Positions 41,123-51,888 of a stretch of 64,000 nt of DNA are shown here, in pieces. Both the position numbers and the translations under genes were made by a program. Source of the stretch: Ascoidea rubescens DSM 1968 (lineage: Eukaryota; Ascomycota; Saccharomycetes; Ascoideales; Ascoideaceae); assembly GCF_001661345.1 (NCBI RefSeq), contig NW_017962928.1, positions 254,934-318,933 of the forward strand. Direction: 5' to 3'. The notes beneath the pieces are model-generated. The model saw only the letters and a list, made by a program, of their open reading frames with translations, was not told the DNA's origin and did no database searches. Position 1 is the stretch's first letter; every line of letters begins with the position of its first letter.

Positions 41123-44100
41123 TCAAACTGCCCATATTTCATTTTCGTCTTCAAACTTGTCAGAAAACATAACTTCCTCATCACCACCAGCTGCAATTTT
41201 CTCTCTTTCAGCTTTCGCCAAACGAGTCGCAACTCTTTTTGTGTAATCGCCAATAGACCTTAAAAGAATTTTGCTTCCTATAATAGTCGAAACACTGTCT
41301 TGATTTTCACTACGTAATTTTTCAAACCATTCTTGGAAAAATTTAGAATCCTCATCATGAACTAAATTAAAACATTCAATATAAGCTTTTTCAGCAGCAA
41401 GTTTAATAGGAATTATAGAATCCCGAACACACATAAATATCGCTAAGGAAATTTTTGTGATGTTTTCTTTAATAATTTCATTATATTCAAACCTTGAGAG
41501 AGTTCTTAAGACTACTAATGATAACCTTCTGGCCTCCAATGAATTAGATTTGGGTTTGTTTGCCGCGATACATAAAGAATTAATTAGTTCCTCAATAGTT
41601 TCATCAAACACAAAGAAAGGCTCGTGGTTTGTTTGAGAGTTGTCTAACAAAAATCTTTTAGGAGGGCCAACGTTTCCATGGAGCAACAAATATTTACCTG
41701 CTGCAATAATGGAATTCTCCGAAATATGTGGAATCTTGCTGTTGATTCCAGCATTTATGATATCACCAATATCGCGATTTAGAGCATCATCAGCAAATAT
41801 ATGAACTGGTGCATTTTGCAAAAACGAATTCATTGTTAGTATTGAAAAATTAGCAGTTTCATCTTCAAAAGGAGCCAGTAAAATCTTGGTTCGTAAAATC
41901 TTAGCTGCACTATCACTATTAAGAATTTTGGATAACGATCCAATTAACTTTGCGTACATTGTTATCAAATTCTCATTGCTATTAGATGAATCTTCTTCAA
42001 TTAATCTCAAAATATTAGATTTGGAAGCGTCACCCATTTTGGATCCCGATTTATTCACGACTTCTACTATAGCATTTACTATAGCGAATTTGATCCGTGG
42101 ATCATTAGTAGCTTTAGCGCTATTCACTAATTCAGTTACTAAAGGATCGACTCTTGGTTGATGTTCAATAAGTGATCCCAAAGCTTTAGCTGCTTTGGAT
42201 CTCAATGTTTCATTGCTAGAATCCAATAAAGATTTAACAAAAGTTCTTTGCAATTGAGGAATGAAAGGTCTTAAAAATTGAGGAACCTTAGAGAAAAGAA
42301 TGTTAAGAGTGGATAAAATAGATGCCTTTACGTCACCATTGAATCTATCACCTATTACACGAATTAAAGGACCTGTTATAGCTGTAACATATGTTTTTAA
42401 TATAATTGGAGGAGTTTTTGAAACAATTTCAGCAATACCATCTGCAGATAGCTGTCTTTGTTCTGATGTCCCATACATAAGACCACGAATAAATACTGGT
42501 AAAATACAACTGGGTCCTTTTGGTAACTTGAATCCAGGTAAATCTACACCATTTACACCTGTTAAAACCAATGACTCCTGAGCTGGTTTTACCAATCTCT
42601 CTAGTGACTCCTTTGATTGCAACGAAATCAACATAGATAATGCATGCCATGCATGATAAACAACATCTTCGTTTTCATCATCCAAAGAGCTTATTGTGTT
42701 GGTTACAATATCTTGAGTGTAAACTGAATAATCCAAATTTGTTTCTTCAAAAAAGGTGCATAGATGTTTGTAAACAACAGCCTTTTTCTGCGGATTTTCA
42801 CTGTTAATAAAAGAAAGTAACTGTTGCAATAATGGATGCAAACCGCGCTCATCTTCAATTGACAACAAAATCTTTTGAAATGCCTTATCAATCTCTTCTT
42901 GTTCCTTTTTATTGTTTTGATTTTGGATAATAGCTTCAACCAAAACATTAATTATAGAAGACAATCGTCTATAGAGAGCATTTCCAGCAACTTCTGCCAA
43001 TGAACCAAGAGCTGAAGCTTTAAATGCATCAACTGGCGGAGATAATAGAGTTGGTATTAAAATTGGAAAGATATCATCCGATTTAGTGGCCATAATTTCT
43101 TGCAAGGCATAAAGAGCATTATCAGAATGATCACTTGAAGCTAGAAGATGAAGAAGATGTGGAATTATACCATCAATTGCTGCTTTTCCAATAGTATCCT
43201 GCAAGACTTCAAATGCAAGACCAGCAGATGATCTAACATCATCGTCATTGTCAATCAAACAATCACGAATAATTGTAATAAAAGATTCTTGATATTGGCT
43301 TACAACCTCTAAATCACTTGTTTGAATTAACTCTCTAAGAGCAATACAAATTCCCTGTTTGACATCAGAATCGTCTCTTGATGAGGATTTTTCGTAAATT
43401 GGTAACAACTCCTGCAAAATCAAGCTTCCAACACGACGAGTAAGATCTGCTAGAGATCTAGCAGCAGTTTCGCGAAGATCACCACTATCATCAGCCAAAC
43501 GACAAATTGTAAGTGATATGATTGTTGGCAAAATCTCTTTTAATGTACGTGGAGTATTGTACACAAGAGATTTCCATATGTCAAGAGCAGCATTACGAAC
43601 CACGCCATCAACATCAAATCGGCAAAAAAATAAGGAAGATAAAAGCACATTCCGACGACCAATTCCAAGAACTTCAACAAGTCTTTTCCCAACACCAGAA
43701 AATTCAACTTCTTCAGAGGTTTCAGCATTACGATTAAGTCCAGTAACTTGGTATAACAATTCTCCAATAAGTTGAATTGAACTAAGACGAATTCTGTAAC
43801 TGGAATTACAGAGACCATTTTCAAGTTCAGGCAAAAGTAAATCAATAGCTTTATTTGCGTAATTTTTAACAAGCAATTTACCAGACCTCATAGCAGTTTC
43901 ACTGATATTAGGATCTACATCAGCCAATCCATTAAGAATTGATGGAATAATTTTGGAAATATAAGGGGCAAATTGATTTCCAAAACAAGCAGGCAAAAAT
44001 AATAGCAATGGCATAAAACCCTCCCGTATAAATGAAATGGAGCTTGTTGTACCAGATAAAATTATTGGTAAGCATTCATCAAGCTTCGAAACACCAAGTC

Positions 44101-47100
44101 CAGAAATTACTTCTGCAAGAGCCTGAGCTGCACCGAGTCTATCTCCACGTTTATCAGGATCTTCAAATGTGCTAAACAATTTGTCAACAAGCCCTGGGAA
44201 ATTATCTTCACCAAGTTTTTCAACCAAAGAACCTAAGGCTCTGGCAGCAGTGGCTCTAGTAGTACCAACTGGATCTACCATTGCGACTTCCAATTCATTT
44301 ACCAAGGATGGCAAATATGGATACAAATCCGTATTGTCTACTAAAATTGCCATATTTCCAACAATTTGACAGGCTTTACGTTTAGTTGAAGCAGATCTGT
44401 CAACCATACCACGATGAATAACATGTATGATGAGAGCTAATGAAGGACCATCAATATAATGAACAAATTGGGTTTTAATCAATTCATCTAAAGATTCATC
44501 AGTGTATTTAGTAGGATTTCCAATTGCTTTGATTAAAATTGGAACTAATTTTTGAATTTCAGGGTTTCGAATTACTTCACCAAATCGCTTTAAAGACTGA
44601 TCCGCGGATTTTCTAACTTCTTTGTGAGTATCTGTAAGAACACTAACAATCTCAGGAACAATAGTAGAAAGAGAAAAAGACAATTGAGTTGGATCCAAGT
44701 AAGCCATAGAACCTAATAGCTCAACAGATGCCTTTTTAGATCTCCATGAAATATCATCCAAGTTATCAATAGCTAAGGGAATTATCTTTTTGACCCCAAA
44801 ACCTGTTGTGCTTTTCATGATGGTTTTAGCTGTTATATCAGTATACAACCGAACATCAGCAGAAATATCACCTAGGTTTTTCAAAATAACAGGTAGAATT
44901 TCCAAAGCATAAGGTTCAAAAAATTTATCTAAGCTTTCAGATAAACAAGAGACAGCAATAGAAACACCTTCTCTTTTGATAGGATCTTTTTTATCTTCTG
45001 CCGATTCAATCAAAGTTCGAACAATATCATATTCGAACAACGCCTTTATCCCAGCTCCTTTTACAAAACCAGCCAATCCAAAACCTGCACCTCTTCTCTG
45101 ATACAAATACTTTGCTTCAAATAGTTTCTTAAACATAAGGTCAATATAGTCAGGTAAAGATTTTGGTATTAGAGGCACTAACCCAGCCAAACAATTGGAT
45201 ATAGCTCTTTGAACGTTCACTGAAGGAGTGTCTAATGTCTTTATTAGTCGGTCGACAACTTGAATAAGTCTTTTATCAGATGATTTAAGATGCTTTGCTA
45301 ATGCTCCATATAAAATAATAGTAATTTCTTTAATATTGTTTTGAGTTTTACTATTTTTTTCAGTTTTTGAAGCCAAAAACCGCTCAAAAATTGGAATTAA
45401 TCCTTCAAGATTTTGAGACCCAAATAAATTAATAATATCAATACCAGCATCTTGAAACTCTTGTCTAACAATACTTTCTGAGTCGCCCAAAGCACCTTCA
45501 TTAATAAAGAAGTTAAAAAGTGAAAGAACTGAAATTTTATTGCTAAACAAAGGAGAACAGTACTTTAAAGTTAAAGCGATTCCACTTCGTATTTCCCAAG
45601 GATCCTTTTGATCAGTAGAGGACTTAATTACCAATCCATACTCGTCAAGAATTGGCTCTGGTGGTTTTGATTTAAGTTTATACAAATCAAGAAGTGCTTC
45701 TAAGGTGGTCAGAAAGATTGCAGGTTCATCTTTGGAAAGTATATCAATAGCAGCAAAAATAGACTTGGAAACAGACAATCGAATTCCGCTGTCTTTATTT
45801 GCTAAAAATTCCATTAATTGAAGTGGAGCAGTTTTATCCAAAACAAATCCATTTTCCCTCCAAATTGTCAGCGCAATTTCAGCATTGTGATCATTATTAT
45901 CAAATGTAGATATCCATATTTCATTTGAATAACTCATATCTAAAGACAAATCAAATTCTGAGTCTAAACAATCTAAAACCGCATTTCGAGCAAATACCTC
46001 AGGAGTTAACAAAGAACTGAGAATAATCGAAACATCTTCTTCACTTAAGCTATCAGAAACACTTTGACAAAGAGAGTTAAAACATTCTTTTGCAATCTTA
46101 GCTTTAGATGGTATCATCATTAACGACAATAAAACTTCCAAAATATATTTTTTCACAATATTCTCATTATCTAATACTTCACTATGATTTGCAACTATTT
46201 CAACTGCCAACATTAATAAATCTTCTTCTTTGTCTTCTTCTGCAAATTCTGCTTTCCTAGCAACAACATGTTTGTTAGCATTTTTCATTGCAACCAATTT
46301 CCCATTTTGTAAAACTTTGGTTAACAAAGGCAAAATATATATTAGAGAAAATATGTCAAGTGGAACTTGGTCGGACAAAAATTTTATTCTGAAAAGAATT
46401 CTAGATAGTAATTCAAGCACGGGCTCTTCTAATAAATTACTGGGTAAATTTCCAACTTCATATATTCTCAAGGTTGCAACACCCACAAAAAGTTTTGTTG
46501 CACCTAATCTGGGACTGATGATGTTAGAAAGTGCTAGAAATGCATCACTAGCCTCGGAGTTTAAAAAAATCGAGCAATAATTATTTTCCATTATTGCTAA
46601 AAGAGAATTTACAGCAGTTGAAAAATAATACTCATAGCCATTATTAACATTTTTAGCACTATTACCTAAACCATCAATAATAGATACTCCACGTTTTAAA
46701 TGAAGGTAATTCTCCTGAATAGTCAGACGAATTGAAGATTCTTTTTTAAGTTGTTCATTAATTAATTGTTGATCTTCCCAACTGGTTTTTTTCTTCGAAT
46801 TTGCTGATAAATTTTTATTGTTTAGTAAATTGTTTGAACTATAAGCAGCAGTTTTTGGGCTTTTCTGATTTTTTGATTTAGCATCAGTGATGGGATTGAT
46901 TACCACAGTTGAGCTATCAGATTTCCATATTTTTAGATTAATATCATTAAGCAATTTCAATTTGTTAATAGAAACATCTTTTTTAATATTAGATTCAACT
47001 ATAGGTCCTATTGTATCTGGAGATACAAATGCTAATAAATTAATTGATTCAACAGCTGCTCTGTATAAAGATTTTTCAAGGCCAGAAATTAAAAGCAAAT

Positions 47101-49489
47101 CATAGCATTGTAAAAACATTTTTTCAGAATCGTCTGCAACTATTTTTCCAGGGTCAAGATTGGCTTTTTGACAGGCACCTACCCAGCCATTTTTAATTTT
47201 CACAGACAGATGGTTGCAAATAACTAATAAATTTTTCAAATGCTTGATTATGATTGATTTTTCAGAAGGATTAGATGAAGAAATGATAATAAAAATATTT
47301 GGGATTAATTTAAAATCAAAATTGAACTTTTCAGAATCAAAATAGGTGTTAGAATTGCGTAAACTTTCAAATAATCCATCGATTAATAAATCCCCAACAA
47401 GTAGTTGATGATTTTTGAATAATTTAGTTACTAAATCATAGCAAGGCTTTCTTATCTCAAAAGAGATGTTTTTAGATAAAAGTAAATAGAGCCAGGAAAG
47501 GCTGTAACAAACAGATTTTGAGTTCAAATCCTCAGTATTGTTATCCAGGGTTAGGTCGCTTAAATTAGAAAAGTAGTTGATAGAATAAAATAAAGCGTGA
47601 GACAACCATTTAACTTCGTCATGATTATTGAATTTTGAATAGATTTTTGAGTTGACTAATATAGAAGGCTTTTCATCATTTTTGTAGGCATTTTGAAAGA
47701 TGGAATTAATGTCAAAAGAGTTTTGAAGGGATTGGGATTTGAATTCATTTGAAATGATAAAACAAATTGATAGAACAACGTAGGAAGATAAAATATTTTT
47801 ATTAACTAAATTAGACAATGGGTTGTTAATAATACTATCAAAATTAGTTAAAAAGGTGGGCAAGAGTTGAGATAAAATATTAAGAAATTCTGGTGAGGAT
47901 TTCAAGTGATTATAATTTGATAAAAAATTATGACCGAAATTCAAGTACCAGTTTTTGCGTAAATTTAATTTATTGTCATTAAAGCCTTTTAGAAGAATTT
48001 TTATAATGGAATCATCGAATTTATGATTTAAAGTTAGTAAAATGAAAAAATGATTGAAGAATGAAGATAGGTTATAGTATAAAGAATTTTCAATTTGATC
48101 TTTTGAGATTAAAGCTGATAAATTGTTAATAATTTTAATTGAAGAAGTTAATTGAAGATCGAAAGAATTTTGATCAAATTTCAAGTTATTTAAAATAGAA
48201 GTGAAGATAAATTTATGATCTAAATTTGAAGCCGATCTTAGAGAAACAAATAATCTATCAATTATTTTTGATATTGAGGTATTGTCATTTATAATTGATA
48301 GTGAGTTTATCAAAGAGTTTTTTGAGCCATTTCGAATAAAATCTTTTGAATTTTTAAGATTAGTAAATAGTTGATCATATAATTTTGAAAGGTCGTTATA
48401 TGATAAATTGATTTTGAGATTGAGAAATAAGTTTGAAGAAATGTGACCAAAGATTAATTCAGGGGATCTCAATGAAGCTTTGATTAGAACAGGTAAAATT
48501 TTTGATTTGAAAAAAAGTGATTTGGGATCATTTGTAAACAAGTTGATGAAGTACAGATCGAATTTTTGATAAACTAAAGGTAAAAGAGCAAATTTATTGA
48601 GTAGAATGTTGTTATTATAAAAATCGATAATTAGATCTAATTTTGTATTGAAAAAATGGAATAAATTAGGAATAGCAGGAATTAAATTTTGAATAGATTT
48701 AGATAAAATTGAAATTGATAATAAAATGGAAGAGTTTGGAAGATTTATTTTTGACAGTTTTGATTGTAAAATTGAGTCCAAGTAGATCTGAATAAATTGG
48801 AGGCCCTGAAAACTCAGTTGAGGGTTTTGCAAATTCTTGAAAACAATTGATAAAGTATTTATTGAATTACTGAAAATGGAATTTTGAATTCTCAACTTGT
48901 GGTTAGCGTTGGGGCTAATAGGAGGAGGAAGTTTGGGATCAAATTGGTAATTTGATGCAAGAGAGCTTGTAGAATAGTATGTTGTATAATTAATTAATAT
49001 GGAGTGTGATATAATTAAGTTTTCAAACAGAAGAGAGGAGTTTCCGGTGTCAACCAAATGAATTGAATTTAAAATCAAGGTTTTATTAATGATTTCCAAT
49101 AAAAACAAGACATCACATATGGGTAAAGAAGAAGTGATTAGATTTGAGGAAATTAAATCAGTAAAGTATTTGATTATAATTGAATTGAAATCCATCTTTT
49201 CGTCTTTTGCAGTACTATCATTATTGAATGATAGATTTAAAAAACTGGGGATCAAGTTGTTGACATAAAAAGTTCTGGAGTGTGCATTGAAGGAAAACTT
49301 GTTATAATTTACCAACAAAATCTTCAAAATTAATAGAAACTGCCTGCGGTGATTGACATCTTTCGAATTTGAAACCAATAAATTGTCCAAATCTTGTAAC
49401 GTCTGCAACTGTAGGGCAGTTGAACCATTCAATAAATGGTTGGTCAAGTCTGCCGAAGATAGGCTAAGCAAAGCAGAACTCTCAGCCAT
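41123..49489 (-). CDS. GCN1: Gcn1, HEAT-repeat activator of Gcn2
   Basis: A 2788-residue ribosome-associated scaffold that, with Gcn20, senses stalled or collided ribosomes and activates the eIF2-alpha kinase Gcn2 in the general amino-acid control. Almost the whole protein is HEAT repeats. The central eEF3-like region is highly conserved (e.g. YLYQRRGAGFGLAGFVKGAG; then ALGSLVEKLGEDNFPGLV; then GDRLGAAQALAEVISGLG). The C-terminal third contains the Gcn2 RWD-binding region by homology (about 2050-2430 in S. cerevisiae numbering). The N-terminal third is poorly conserved and Asn/Ser/Leu-rich. Length is close to S. cerevisiae Gcn1 (2672). The ATG at 49489 is clean and the frame uninterrupted. 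CACGTG at 49656-49661 lies 167 bp upstream, shared with the divergent VAN1. Confidence 0.97.
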   Translation of the reverse strand: MAESSALLSLSSADLTNHLLNGSTALQLQTLQDLDNLLVSNSKDVNHRRQFLLILKILLVNYNKFSFNAHSRTFYVNNLIPSFLNLSFNNDSTAKDEKMDFNSIIIKYFTDLISSNLITSSLPICDVLFLLEIINKTLILNSIHLVDTGNSSLLFENLIISHSILINYTTYYSTSSLASNYQFDPKLPPPISPNANHKLRIQNSIFSNSINTLSIVFKNLQNPQLSFQGLQFIQIYLDSILQSKLSKINLPNSSILLSISILSKSIQNLIPAIPNLFHFFNTKLDLIIDFYNNNILLNKFALLPLVYQKFDLYFINLFTNDPKSLFFKSKILPVLIKASLRSPELIFGHISSNLFLNLKINLSYNDLSKLYDQLFTNLKNSKDFIRNGSKNSLINSLSIINDNTSISKIIDRLFVSLRSASNLDHKFIFTSILNNLKFDQNSFDLQLTSSIKIINNLSALISKDQIENSLYYNLSSFFNHFFILLTLNHKFDDSIIKILLKGFNDNKLNLRKNWYLNFGHNFLSNYNHLKSSPEFLNILSQLLPTFLTNFDSIINNPLSNLVNKNILSSYVVLSICFIISNEFKSQSLQNSFDINSIFQNAYKNDEKPSILVNSKIYSKFNNHDEVKWLSHALFYSINYFSNLSDLTLDNNTEDLNSKSVCYSLSWLYLLLSKNISFEIRKPCYDLVTKLFKNHQLLVGDLLIDGLFESLRNSNTYFDSEKFNFDFKLIPNIFIIISSSNPSEKSIIIKHLKNLLVICNHLSVKIKNGWVGACQKANLDPGKIVADDSEKMFLQCYDLLLISGLEKSLYRAAVESINLLAFVSPDTIGPIVESNIKKDVSINKLKLLNDINLKIWKSDSSTVVINPITDAKSKNQKSPKTAAYSSNNLLNNKNLSANSKKKTSWEDQQLINEQLKKESSIRLTIQENYLHLKRGVSIIDGLGNSAKNVNNGYEYYFSTAVNSLLAIMENNYCSIFLNSEASDAFLALSNIISPRLGATKLFVGVATLRIYEVGNLPSNLLEEPVLELLSRILFRIKFLSDQVPLDIFSLIYILPLLTKVLQNGKLVAMKNANKHVVARKAEFAEEDKEEDLLMLAVEIVANHSEVLDNENIVKKYILEVLLSLMMIPSKAKIAKECFNSLCQSVSDSLSEEDVSIILSSLLTPEVFARNAVLDCLDSEFDLSLDMSYSNEIWISTFDNNDHNAEIALTIWRENGFVLDKTAPLQLMEFLANKDSGIRLSVSKSIFAAIDILSKDEPAIFLTTLEALLDLYKLKSKPPEPILDEYGLVIKSSTDQKDPWEIRSGIALTLKYCSPLFSNKISVLSLFNFFINEGALGDSESIVRQEFQDAGIDIINLFGSQNLEGLIPIFERFLASKTEKNSKTQNNIKEITIILYGALAKHLKSSDKRLIQVVDRLIKTLDTPSVNVQRAISNCLAGLVPLIPKSLPDYIDLMFKKLFEAKYLYQRRGAGFGLAGFVKGAGIKALFEYDIVRTLIESAEDKKDPIKREGVSIAVSCLSESLDKFFEPYALEILPVILKNLGDISADVRLYTDITAKTIMKSTTGFGVKKIIPLAIDNLDDISWRSKKASVELLGSMAYLDPTQLSFSLSTIVPEIVSVLTDTHKEVRKSADQSLKRFGEVIRNPEIQKLVPILIKAIGNPTKYTDESLDELIKTQFVHYIDGPSLALIIHVIHRGMVDRSASTKRKACQIVGNMAILVDNTDLYPYLPSLVNELEVAMVDPVGTTRATAARALGSLVEKLGEDNFPGLVDKLFSTFEDPDKRGDRLGAAQALAEVISGLGVSKLDECLPIILSGTTSSISFIREGFMPLLLFLPACFGNQFAPYISKIIPSILNGLADVDPNISETAMRSGKLLVKNYANKAIDLLLPELENGLCNSSYRIRLSSIQLIGELLYQVTGLNRNAETSEEVEFSGVGKRLVEVLGIGRRNVLLSSLFFCRFDVDGVVRNAALDIWKSLVYNTPRTLKEILPTIISLTICRLADDSGDLRETAARSLADLTRRVGSLILQELLPIYEKSSSRDDSDVKQGICIALRELIQTSDLEVVSQYQESFITIIRDCLIDNDDDVRSSAGLAFEVLQDTIGKAAIDGIIPHLLHLLASSDHSDNALYALQEIMATKSDDIFPILIPTLLSPPVDAFKASALGSLAEVAGNALYRRLSSIINVLVEAIIQNQNNKKEQEEIDKAFQKILLSIEDERGLHPLLQQLLSFINSENPQKKAVVYKHLCTFFEETNLDYSVYTQDIVTNTISSLDDENEDVVYHAWHALSMLISLQSKESLERLVKPAQESLVLTGVNGVDLPGFKLPKGPSCILPVFIRGLMYGTSEQRQLSADGIAEIVSKTPPIILKTYVTAITGPLIRVIGDRFNGDVKASILSTLNILFSKVPQFLRPFIPQLQRTFVKSLLDSSNETLRSKAAKALGSLIEHQPRVDPLVTELVNSAKATNDPRIKFAIVNAIVEVVNKSGSKMGDASKSNILRLIEEDSSNSNENLITMYAKLIGSLSKILNSDSAAKILRTKILLAPFEDETANFSILTMNSFLQNAPVHIFADDALNRDIGDIINAGINSKIPHISENSIIAAGKYLLLHGNVGPPKRFLLDNSQTNHEPFFVFDETIEELINSLCIAANKPKSNSLEARRLSLVVLRTLSRFEYNEIIKENITKISLAIFMCVRDSIIPIKLAAEKAYIECFNLVHDEDSKFFQEWFEKLRSENQDSVSTIIGSKILLRSIGDYTKRVATRLAKAEREKIAAGGDEEVMFSDKFEDENEIWAV

Positions 49490-49972
49490 TTAAAAATATA
49501 AGTAAAAACCAGCCAATCTATTGCAATCGCTATCAAACAGCACTGTCTTGTGAATTGGAGGATCTTCTAGTAAACCATCCACAACATCACTGCTGAGGGC
49601 AGTTTCTGAAAATTTTCCACTGATTTCAAATTAAATACAAATCAAGCAACAACGTCACGTGCCAAGTACACCACCTGACTTCAAACTCTGGTCAGATGCA
49701 GATCTGCGTCTGTGGCCGAGCGGGCTAATGCCGTATAGAACTGCAAGCACCGGTTCGAAGCGCGTCGAGGGCTGTTTTGGTGAAGGTGCCAGGCAGTTTC
49801 AGATGTGTCGGCAATTGCCCGTTTGGGTGCCTCATTTATTGTCTTATTTTCTGGATGAAACTGGAGCAGAGGCTGGTCGTTGGGGCTCGAGTGCTGCTGC
49901 CTTTGGTGAAGATATTTAACTCAGTGCTCTGCAGTTGCTCTTCCACTGCTGGTGCCTCTTTTCCATTTGCAA
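49490..49972. promoter_or_regulatory. Divergent promoter GCN1/VAN1
   Basis: A 0.48 kb divergent spacer. TCACGTG (CACGTG at 49656-49661) is near a GC-rich stretch (49650-49970). Inside it are a box A-like TGGCCGAGCGG (49713-49723) and a box B-like GGTTCGAAGCG (49752-49762), but no complete tRNA folds from them. Confidence 0.45.
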
Positions 49973-51846
49973 ATGCACTCTCTAAGACTACGGGATTTGA
50001 ACAGCTCTCCGGTGCTATCTCCCACTTCCTCCGATGCTGCTTCCTCTGCTTCCATTCTGGCCAGCGACCTAGAGTCCAATTCACCCAACTCTTCTACTCT
50101 CTTCGATTTTTTTCAGCACCCCAGCAGGAAATCAAAAAAACAACTTGTTTTGCGTTCTTTAAAGCTTTTTCTTGCTTTTATAAATTGGTTCTTCCTTATA
50201 ATAATTCCGTTGTTCACGGTTTACTACTATTTATTTGTCAATCATTACATCACCTACAATTTGTTCGACTCAATCAACACCATCACTCTTCATCTCAATC
50301 CCAACTCCAATTCCAACCGTTATACCAGTAACCCTCATCAACCAACTGGCGATAGCCATGTATTAGATCGCTTGAATATTCCTGATTTTGGCTCTGAAAG
50401 TTTCAAGGACTGTAATGTTGAGTTTTATGACTTGAACGATTATCAGTCAACAGCTGAGGGCTGGAATAACAATGAACGAGTCTTGTTCTTAGTTCCCTTG
50501 AGAGATGCCTCTAAACATTTGCCAATGTTTTTCTCTCATATGGTCAATCTCACCTATCCTCACCATTTAATCGATTTGGCCTTTTTAATATCCGATACTA
50601 AAGACTCAACCTTAAAAGATTTGAAAACCCATTTGCATCTAATTCAAAACTCTCCGAAAAAATCTTTGCATTTTGGTCGAATCGACATCTACGAAAAAGA
50701 TTTCGGCCAATCAATTGGCCAATCTTTTTCCGATAGACATGGCTTTCAAGCTCAAGGCCCAAGAAGAAAACTCATGGCCATTGCAAGAAACTGGTTGCTA
50801 TTCAACGCCTTGAAACCAGATCATTCCTGGGTCTATTGGAGAGATGCTGATGTTGAAATCATTCCTAAAACTATTATTGAAGATTTAATGCACCACAACA
50901 AAGATATCATTGTTCCAAATGTTTGGAGACCCTTGCCAGATTGGTTAGGTTATGAACAGCCTTACGATTTGAACTCATGGCAAGAATCCGAAGGTGGAAT
51001 TGATCTAGCTGACTCCTTGGATGATCATGACTCTGTAATTGTCGAAGGCTATCCCGAATATCAAACTTGGAGACCTCACTTGGCCTACCTAAGAGATCCT
51101 TATGGTGATCCAGAAGTTGAAATGGAGTTAGATGGCATTGGCGGAGTATCAATCTTAGCAAAAGCAAATGTCTTTCGCAGTGGTTCCATGTTTCCTGCTT
51201 TCAGCTTCAAGAAACATGCTGAAACTGAAGGCTTTGGCAAATTATCAAAGACAATGGGCTTTGGAGTTTTTGGTTTGCCTCATTATACAATTTGGCATAT
51301 CTACGAACCAAGTAAAGATGATATAAAACACATGGAGTTTATGAAAAAAGAAGAAGAAAGAAAAAAGAAAGAATTGAAAAATAAATTGATATTTAACAAA
51401 GCCTGGAGAAATGCTTTTGAAAGTGTCGATGACGAATGGAAAAACGAAAAATTCGATGTCTTCAAAAACACAATAATGAAAAATAGAAAAATTGATGTTG
51501 ACTGGTCCGAAGTTGATGAAGTTTTACAACTAGTAGATAAGAAACCAGGTGAAATAGATTATAATGATCATGAGGACGTTCAACAAAATGTCTTTAATTA
51601 TCAACTTGATTTCACAAAAATGTTTGAAAAAGAAAAAACTTATCAAAAAAAATTAAAAAAAATATTAAATCCCATCAAAGAGTACGGTGATCATCCAAAT
51701 GAACAAGTTTTCGGCGATTGGGGAGATGCTTCTTTCAAAAATAAAAATAAAAACAAAATATTGAAATTTGTAAAGTTTGATTCAAAGTTAATTGAACACC
51801 CAGAAGATGAAGACAATAATATAGACAAAGATGATAACCAGATTGC

Positions 51847-51888
<42 letters not shown>

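Noticed and set aside
49700-49790. Complete tRNA-Ser/Leu in the GCN1-VAN1 spacer
   Set aside because: Box A and B look-alikes are present, but the distance is too short and neither T nor acceptor stem forms. Kept only as a finding.
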